A stretch of DNA of 12,632 nucleotides, from NCBI GenBank assembly GCA_964410105.1, contig CAYPFY010000034.1, positions 1 through 12,632 on the forward strand, given 5' to 3'. Shown one piece after another: positions 7,951 through 12,632 of this stretch. How positions within the stretch are numbered: position 1 is the first letter of the stretch; each line of letters opens with the position of its first letter. The DNA comes from CAYPFY01 sp964410105 (GTDB lineage Bacteria > Bacteroidota > Ignavibacteria > UBA10030 > SZUA-254). The position numbers and the translations under genes were made by a program. The notes below the pieces were generated by a model that was given only the letters and a program-made list of their open reading frames with translations, was not told where the DNA came from and made no database searches.

Positions 7951-10900
7951 TTATTTCACGAGCATCATCTTCCGGGTCGTCACGAGCCGGTCGGCGGACG
8001 TTTCCGTGACCATTCGGGCGTAGTAGACGCCGCTCGGCACGCCTCCCCCCTGTTCATTCCGGCCCTCCCATGTGAAGGTGAAAAGGCCGGGATAGAAAAC
8101 TCCGTTCGCGATCGTCTGGACCTCGCGGCCAAGAAGATCGTACACCGTCAGCCGGACATGAACGACGCGGTCCACGCTGAAAGATAGGTGCGTCGAGGGG
8201 TTGAACGGATTGGGATAATTCTGGTATAGAACAAACCCTTTTGGGATTTCGGGCGGAGAGGGTTTCACGTCCGTCGGCACAGGGAATGCTCCGTACTCAA
8301 CAATATAGAGGGAACTTATGGAGCTGCTGGCGACCGATAATGCGGAATCTTTCTCCATATGAACGCGGAATGTGCCCCCTGACAGCTGGTCGGTGATGAT
8401 CATGCTGTCGCAAATCGATTTTACAAAGCTCCAGGGCCAGGAGAGTTTCATCGGAAAAGCTCCGATCCCGGGCTGGAATGTCACCTCGAACGTATCCTTC
8501 TGCCCGTAGGTTGCGAACTTCTGATAGTCGATCCGGAGACCCTGCCCGACGGCGGGAGAAACAAATCGCGCATCGAACCATCCCGGATCGGCCGGGGGAA
8601 GCTCGTACTCGCCAAGGGACTGGTCGATCCCGGCGGTGGCATTGGGATTTACTCCGAAGTAGACGATGTCATAGGCGGGGCCTGTTTCGGCTACCTTGAG
8701 GGGAACGAGCCAGTTCGCAGTCCCCGTGCGCTGAGTTGTGAACCGGTAGCGTGGGGAATAAGACCCCCAGCCGACGGAGTTTTTTCCTCTCACGCGCCAG
8801 TAATACGACGTAATATCCTTGAGCGGCCTCGGCAGATTCCACGACGTAACGCCGATCGTGCTGTCATTGAAGAAAATATCAGTGAAGAGAGAATCGCGCG
8901 CAACGGTGAGCTGGAAGGTCGTCGCACGGCTCGGCAGGCTCCAGTCGAAAGTCGTTGTGATAGACACGTCGACGGCCCCGTCCGGCGGATCGATGAGAAC
9001 CGCGGCTTCTGGTGGAAAAAGCGTGGTAAACTTATGCGCAGCCGAGAACAACCCGATCCCCGCGGAATTTTTCGCATTCACGCGCCAGTAATATGCCGTG
9101 CTGTTGATGAGATTATTCACTGTTCGTGAGGGCTCAACCCCCTCCTGCTGTGCGATCGTCGAGTCATTGACCTTCAGGATCGTGAACCCGGTGTCGAGCG
9201 CAACCTGGACGCGGTATGTTTCTGCGCGCGAGACCGAATCCCAGACGAGAGTGACGCTCACGGGGATATCGTTTGCCCCATCCGGAGGAAAGACTAGCGG
9301 CGGTTGATCGGGCCTGACGAAGGGGGTTGTCTTGAAGTGCGCCGAGGCGAAGGGACCCGTTCCCACGCCGTTAGAGGAGCGGACGCGCCAGTAGTAATCC
9401 GTATTCCCGAGAAGAGGGATGGGGCCGACTCGCACGGTGAGGAGGCCGGTCGTGGCCTGAAATACAGTGTCCGAGAAATCGGAGAAACGTGACACATGGA
9501 CATAGAACGAGCCGGAGCAAGCGCCGCCAGCCCACATCAGAGTCGGCCGGTCGTCGACGCTGTCCTTGTTATCGGGGGGGCTTTGCAGTATACAGGCATC
9601 AGGCACAGCCGTATGCGTCCTGAATTTTCGTCTCGCCGTGAAGCCGGCCGAGCCGGAGGCGTTCTGGGCGCTGACGCGGTAATAGTAATTGGTGCAATTA
9701 AACAGGCCGCTCACCTGGAAAGAGGTGTCGGTGAGAGTGGCGTTATTAACAATGAGATTTGTAAAGGCGGAATCCGATGCGACCTGGAGCGTATAGAGCG
9801 TGGCGTACGCCACCGTGCGCCACCGGAAAACCGACGTCGACTGGATTGTTGTATCATTTGCCAGGGGAGTTACCAGCGTCGGAACTGCGGCTGGGGCGAG
9901 GGCGGTATGGAACGATCGCCACCCGGTGAAACCGCTGCTATCCAGGGCGTTGAAGGAGTTAACGCGCCAGTAATAATCGGAGTCCTGTCCGAGCGGACCT
10001 GCCGTGACCGATTTCTGGTTCGTGGAAATCCGCGAGTAGACCGTACCGGCCAGCGTATCCTTGACAATATAGACACGGTAATTATCCGAGCACACGTCGC
10101 TGGATGTCCAGCTCAGTGTCGGGCTCACCGGTACTCCGGTTGCGCCGTTGGCAGGAGAGGATTGCGCCGGAGTCAGCGGCGTGGCAAGGACGGTTCGAAA
10201 CGTTCGTGCCGCCGAGTACTGGCCGAACCCCGCCGAGTTGCTTGCCCGGACCCGCCAGTAGTACGTGAGGCAATTCTGCAAGATGCCCGTCGTTTTCGTC
10301 GTATCATTGAACGTCGTGTCCTTCAGGATCGCCGTGAAATTCGCATCCGATGCTAGCTGGAACTGATACAAAAGCACCGGGAGGGCGGATACTGCCTTAT
10401 TCCACTTGAACGTCGGAGTGAGCGAAACGTTCTGCTGGTTAGAAGTCGGGAGAAGCTGCGTCGGAGGAGGGGGTGTCACAACCATCGTTGTGAAGCTGAA
10501 CGGGGAGCTCTGATAGTAGCTCAGACCGTACTTGCTTGTGACGGAAACCCTCCACCAGTAAGTCGTGAAGCCGTGAAGGCTTGGGGTTGTTGTTGACGTG
10601 GAGGTCGTCGTCCGGTCCATGATGATGTTCCCAAACCCGGCGTCGTCTGAGAGCTGAATCCGGTATGAGTCTGCGGGATTTACTGCACCCCAGGTTAATG
10701 TTGAAACAAGATCGACCGAATCTTTGCCATCCGTGGGGGTCAGTTGAGTAACAGGCGCAGGTGCCCCGGGTCCGACCTTGGGATGATACAGAAAAAGCTT
10801 GGGAGTTTTCAAAAGGTCGAAGGCCGCGGTGGGGACTGCTGTATACCGTCCTCCCGTTTTTGCAAGATCGACGCGGATTGTCACCTGGATAAGATTTCCG

Positions 10901-11412
10901 AACTGATCCTGATCCGTCACCTTCCCGGTCAGGATGAGGCTGTCGCAGTATTCATTAATGACTGACGGGACGGAATAAATCAGGGGATCGAGGGAATCCG
11001 AACTTGTGCCCTGGGCAAGGATCTGAAAAGTGTCGACCTGCGTGAAACTCGTGAATTTCTGTATGTTCTCTTCGTAGATATCGATGCAGGCCGGGGGAGA
11101 GACGCTCTTGATGCGGCATTCGGTCGAAAGCCCGAGGGGGGGCGCGTCGTACTCGATGCAATCGGGAGTGTAGGGCTGGCCGAAGACGAAGAGTTCCGAC
11201 CAGTGATCGTTAAAACCCTTCATCGTATCGGCGTCGATGCAGTTCGTGGCGTTTGGATGCACACCGAACCATCCGATCGCGCTGTTCAGCGTGCCCGTGA
11301 CAGAGCTGTCCGTCACGGTGAGCGGCATCCGCCACTTCGCCTGCCCGTGCAGGTGCGAAGAAACGGAAATCGTGGCGATGAGGAGAAGGAGGGTCGTCAG
11401 CGCGTATTTCAT
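7951..11412 (-). CDS. Giant T9SS cargo protein with seven fn3 repeats (adhesin-like)
   Basis: Read from the ATG at 11412, this is a 1153-aa secreted protein. MKYALTTLLLLIATISVSSHLHG is a clean signal peptide cut before QAKW. The frame stays open to an ATG at 11460 and a TTG at 11463, but that would prepend 16-17 residues (FFSWLPHFF region) to the signal. No start has a good Shine-Dalgarno sequence, so this choice rests on the signal peptide. Order: a beta-rich module (about 24-215: KWRMPLTV, WFGVHPNATNCID, DTFQI, CDSLILT); seven fn3 repeats (about 217-895); a second copy of the module (about 895-1050: NWLVPLKV, YFGVNPNATAGID, LGEYELPP, DTFEVTF, CDSMIIT, YIVEYG); and a type A sorting domain (NYPNPFNPSTHL, YDLLGREV, PSGVYYARM, end KMMLVK). 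The N-terminal module is unusually Cys-rich. Tandem fn3 repeats usually act as spacers or adhesive stalks; adhesion is inferred. The gene follows the 320-aa gene by 78 nt and is probably cotranscribed with it. Confidence 0.92.
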   Translation of the reverse strand: MKYALTTLLLLIATISVSSHLHGQAKWRMPLTVTDSSVTGTLNSAIGWFGVHPNATNCIDADTMKGFNDHWSELFVFGQPYTPDCIEYDAPPLGLSTECRIKSVSPPACIDIYEENIQKFTSFTQVDTFQILAQGTSSDSLDPLIYSVPSVINEYCDSLILTGKVTDQDQFGNLIQVTIRVDLAKTGGRYTAVPTAAFDLLKTPKLFLYHPKVGPGAPAPVTQLTPTDGKDSVDLVSTLTWGAVNPADSYRIQLSDDAGFGNIIMDRTTTSTSTTTPSLHGFTTYWWRVSVTSKYGLSYYQSSPFSFTTMVVTPPPPTQLLPTSNQQNVSLTPTFKWNKAVSALPVLLYQFQLASDANFTAILKDTTFNDTTKTTGILQNCLTYYWRVRASNSAGFGQYSAARTFRTVLATPLTPAQSSPANGATGVPVSPTLSWTSSDVCSDNYRVYIVKDTLAGTVYSRISTNQKSVTAGPLGQDSDYYWRVNSFNALDSSGFTGWRSFHTALAPAAVPTLVTPLANDTTIQSTSVFRWRTVAYATLYTLQVASDSAFTNLIVNNATLTDTSFQVSGLFNCTNYYYRVSAQNASGSAGFTARRKFRTHTAVPDACILQSPPDNKDSVDDRPTLMWAGGACSGSFYVHVSRFSDFSDTVFQATTGLLTVRVGPIPLLGNTDYYWRVRSSNGVGTGPFASAHFKTTPFVRPDQPPLVFPPDGANDIPVSVTLVWDSVSRAETYRVQVALDTGFTILKVNDSTIAQQEGVEPSRTVNNLINSTAYYWRVNAKNSAGIGLFSAAHKFTTLFPPEAAVLIDPPDGAVDVSITTTFDWSLPSRATTFQLTVARDSLFTDIFFNDSTIGVTSWNLPRPLKDITSYYWRVRGKNSVGWGSYSPRYRFTTQRTGTANWLVPLKVAETGPAYDIVYFGVNPNATAGIDQSLGEYELPPADPGWFDARFVSPAVGQGLRIDYQKFATYGQKDTFEVTFQPGIGAFPMKLSWPWSFVKSICDSMIITDQLSGGTFRVHMEKDSALSVASSSISSLYIVEYGAFPVPTDVKPSPPEIPKGFVLYQNYPNPFNPSTHLSFSVDRVVHVRLTVYDLLGREVQTIANGVFYPGLFTFTWEGRNEQGGGVPSGVYYARMVTETSADRLVTTRKMMLVK
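8730..10760 (-). repeat. Array of seven fibronectin type III repeats (protein level)
   Basis: Seven units of about 95-101 codons each contain a P-P-x-G/S start, a Trp after about 20 residues, a [YW]YWRV (once YYYRV) strand followed by N/S-x-x-G, and an F-x-T close. The [YW]YWRV/YYYRV strands are encoded near 8792, 9080, 9383, 9673, 9962, 10251 and 10549, so the period is 288-303 bp. Outside that strand the units are well diverged in DNA, which argues for old duplication rather than recent unequal crossing-over. Confidence 0.9.
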
Positions 11413-11490
11413 ACTCTGCATAAAGAAATGCGGAAGCCAGGAAAAGAACTTCCGCATCATCAACAGTTGAGCGAAACTTCGCGGATCGGC

Positions 11491-12453
11491 CTACTTGGCC
11501 AGCACGATCTTGCGAAGTGACGAAAAAGCTTCCCTTTTGCCGTCGAGGCTCGTGGCGGTCATACGAACGAAGTAAACTCCGCTTCCCGCCGCCAGGCCAT
11601 GCTGTGTCATTCCATTCCAGACTGCCGAGTACGTCCCCGGGGACAATTCCTCCGAGACGAGCGTTGCGACTTTCTGACCCAGCAGGTTATAGACTGAGAT
11701 ATCGGTTATCGATCTCTTTGAAACATCGAATTTCACGGTCGTCGACGGATTGAACGGGTTCGGGAAATTCTGATTCAGCTTAAAGGAGGACGGTATGGGC
11801 GACCGGTCGTCCCTCACGGCGGACAGATCCGGGATCGGGAATGACGCGTCCGTGAGATGTTCGACGAATTTCACCCCATACTTGATTATCCTGAACTTGA
11901 ACGGCTCCGAAACCTGCATCGGCTGCAGCAGCGACATCGTATTGGTGGTCGTCATATCGAGAGAGGCCGGAACCGGATTTCCGCCGAGATCCGTAAGCCC
12001 GGCGGTCCTCGGGACTAGGAACATGCTGTCGCAGTGAGCATGGATGTACTGAGCGTTCGGCCAGAACAAGGTATAATTTGCGAACTGGCCGCCCGCTTCC
12101 GTGTGGTCGAATTTTATGTCGAAAGTGTCCCTGAGAGTCGGATTCGAGGGGATGCCGCGCAGGTCTACGGGGTATCCTCCATAGGGAGCGACTCCCCGAA
12201 ACGCTGCGAATGACACCTGCAGTCCCGGTGGAGGGGGAGGGTTTTCATATTCGTAGTAAAGCGGGGTAAGGCTGTCCACGGCGTAGGAGGCACCGGCAGC
12301 ATTGGCAAAGTAGATGAGCGCCGAATCGTTGACCGCAAAATCATCTTTAACCAAAAACCAGAGTGTGGAGACGTCTTGAGCATGCGACTGCCGGGCTGCA
12401 AATCCTGTGAGAGCGCAGAGAACCGACAGCGTCCTCAAAAATTTCCATGTCAT
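11491..12453 (-). CDS. Small T9SS cargo protein: single beta-rich module plus type A sorting domain
   Basis: This 320-aa protein starts at an ATG with GGAGGG (12459-12464) at good spacing. The signal peptide MTWKFLRTLSVLCALTGFAA...SHA is cut before QDVS. The mature part (about 26-205) is one module with a Trp near the start (TLWFLV), YEYENPPPPPGL, DLRGIPSNPTLRDTFDIKF, HCDSMFLV and FRIIKYG. These landmarks occur in the same order in both flanking modules of the downstream fn3 protein. From about residue 225 there is a type A sorting domain: NFPNPFNPSTTVKF, YNLLGQKVATLV, SGVYFVRM, end KIVLAK. It is exported by Sec and then T9SS. The gene follows a terminator and precedes the fn3 gene by 78 nt (27 nt if that gene begins at its upstream TTG), so the two probably share a transcript. 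The module's function is unknown; I do not recognise it as a named domain. Confidence 0.92.
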   Translation of the reverse strand: MTWKFLRTLSVLCALTGFAARQSHAQDVSTLWFLVKDDFAVNDSALIYFANAAGASYAVDSLTPLYYEYENPPPPPGLQVSFAAFRGVAPYGGYPVDLRGIPSNPTLRDTFDIKFDHTEAGGQFANYTLFWPNAQYIHAHCDSMFLVPRTAGLTDLGGNPVPASLDMTTTNTMSLLQPMQVSEPFKFRIIKYGVKFVEHLTDASFPIPDLSAVRDDRSPIPSSFKLNQNFPNPFNPSTTVKFDVSKRSITDISVYNLLGQKVATLVSEELSPGTYSAVWNGMTQHGLAAGSGVYFVRMTATSLDGKREAFSSLRKIVLAK

Positions 12454-12458
12454 TTCTA

Positions 12459-12464
12459 CCCTCC
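12459..12464 (-). promoter_or_regulatory. Strong Shine-Dalgarno site of the 320-aa gene
   Basis: GGAGGG on the minus strand lies 5 nt from the ATG at 12453. It is the strongest ribosome-binding site among the complete genes here and fixes this start. The rest of the gap up to 12536 is AT-richer (a TTAATAAA stretch near 12490) and must hold the promoter if the upstream terminator works, but I see no convincing -35/-10 pair. Confidence 0.7.
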
Positions 12465-12536
12465 AAGTTGGTGGATGTGAGCGAGTTTATTAACGAATAA
12501 CCTGGACAATCTTACCATCGTTCCCTTAAAACCGAG

Positions 12537-12568
12537 TTCCCCCGGGTCCCGCTAGGGACCCGGAGGAA
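12537..12568 (-). terminator. Rho-independent terminator of the right-edge gene
   Basis: A 14-bp stem (12537-12550 with 12555-12568), containing one G.U pair in the RNA and a 4-nt loop, begins 9 bases past the TAA at 12578-12580. The inner nine pairs, CCGGGTCCC with GGGACCCGG, are perfect. The transcribed strand has TTTT a few bases after the stem. The strength and position right after the stop support termination, although the T-tract is short and not adjacent. Confidence 0.7.
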
Positions 12569-12577
12569 AGAAGCGTG

Positions 12578-12632
12578 TTACTTCACCAGGACCATCTTCT
12601 TCACTTGCGTGAAGGTCTTACCCGTCTCAACT
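12578..12632 (-). CDS. C-terminal end of a T9SS cargo protein (runs off right edge)
   Basis: The minus-strand frame entering at the right edge reads VETGKTFTQVKKMVLVK and then TAA (12580-12578). The ending KKMVLVK matches the last strand of type A sorting domains and is close to the KMMLVK, KIMLMK and KIVLAK ends of the neighbouring proteins. Only 17 codons are visible, so nothing can be said of the rest. It is terminated by the hairpin at 12537-12568. Confidence 0.75.
   Translation of the reverse strand, partial: VETGKTFTQVKKMVLVK

Noticed and set aside
9496..10356. Plus-strand open frame (286 codons) inside the fn3 array
   Set aside because: It lies opposite well-formed fn3 repeats, is Arg/Gly-rich, and has no signal, motif or ribosome-binding site.
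8790..10560. Regular ~290-bp periodicity that might suggest a CRISPR or tandem DNA repeat
   Set aside because: The period is explained by in-frame fn3 domains. The repeated DNA is only about 15-18 bp around the YYWRV codons and the units are otherwise diverged.
11471..11482. Small inverted repeat GCGAAACTTCGC between the 320-aa and fn3 genes as a terminator
   Set aside because: It has only five pairs with a two-base gap and no T-tract, so it is too weak to end transcription. The genes more likely share a transcript.

Overview
The window carries only minus-strand genes, so transcription runs from the right end to the left. Every gene whose N-terminus is visible starts with a signal peptide. 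Three of the complete proteins, plus a fragment at the right edge, end in the C-terminal type A sorting domain of the type IX secretion system (T9SS): a YPNPFNP-type motif, a [LN]LLGQ[KE] strand, a PSGVY[FY][VA]RM strand and a basic K[IM][MV]L[MVA]K end. A fifth protein has a divergent version of this tail, and a sixth is a PorV/PorQ-type outer-membrane barrel. T9SS is confined to the Bacteroidota and relatives. The 'NYPNPFNPST' form together with fairly high GC points to the Ignavibacteria/Kapabacteria/Chlorobi side of the FCB superphylum or a similar uncultured lineage, rather than to classical Bacteroidia. That placement is inference; the window has no rRNA or other phylogenetic marker.

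Layout in transcription order (right to left): (1) the last 17 codons of a T9SS cargo gene, closed by a strong hairpin terminator (12537-12568); (2) a 320-aa cargo protein made of one beta-rich module plus a sorting domain (11491-12453); (3) a very large adhesin-like cargo protein with seven fibronectin type III (fn3) repeats bracketed by two copies of that module (7951-11412), followed by a possible terminator; (4) a 1056-aa secreted protein with an fn3-like domain and a divergent sorting tail (4668-7838), whose stop codon overlaps by one base the start of (5) a PorV/PorQ-like barrel (3664-4668); (6) a 250-bp gap holding a near-consensus sigma70-type promoter and a leader palindrome; (7) a 1066-aa multidomain cargo protein (207-3407) ending at a strong terminator; (8) the first 35 codons of another exported protein leaving the window at the left edge.

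Taken together this looks like a surface-protein locus: cargo proteins exported by Sec and then T9SS, with a PorV/PorQ-type protein that may help deliver or anchor them. No protein shows a recognisable catalytic domain. The structural T9SS machinery (SprA/PorK/L/M/N, PorU) is not in the window. The most noteworthy point is a beta-rich module present once in the 320-aa protein and twice in the neighbouring fn3 protein, which ties these neighbours together as an amplified family. No CRISPR, phage, transposon, tRNA or rRNA signal was seen, and no gap exceeds 300 bases.
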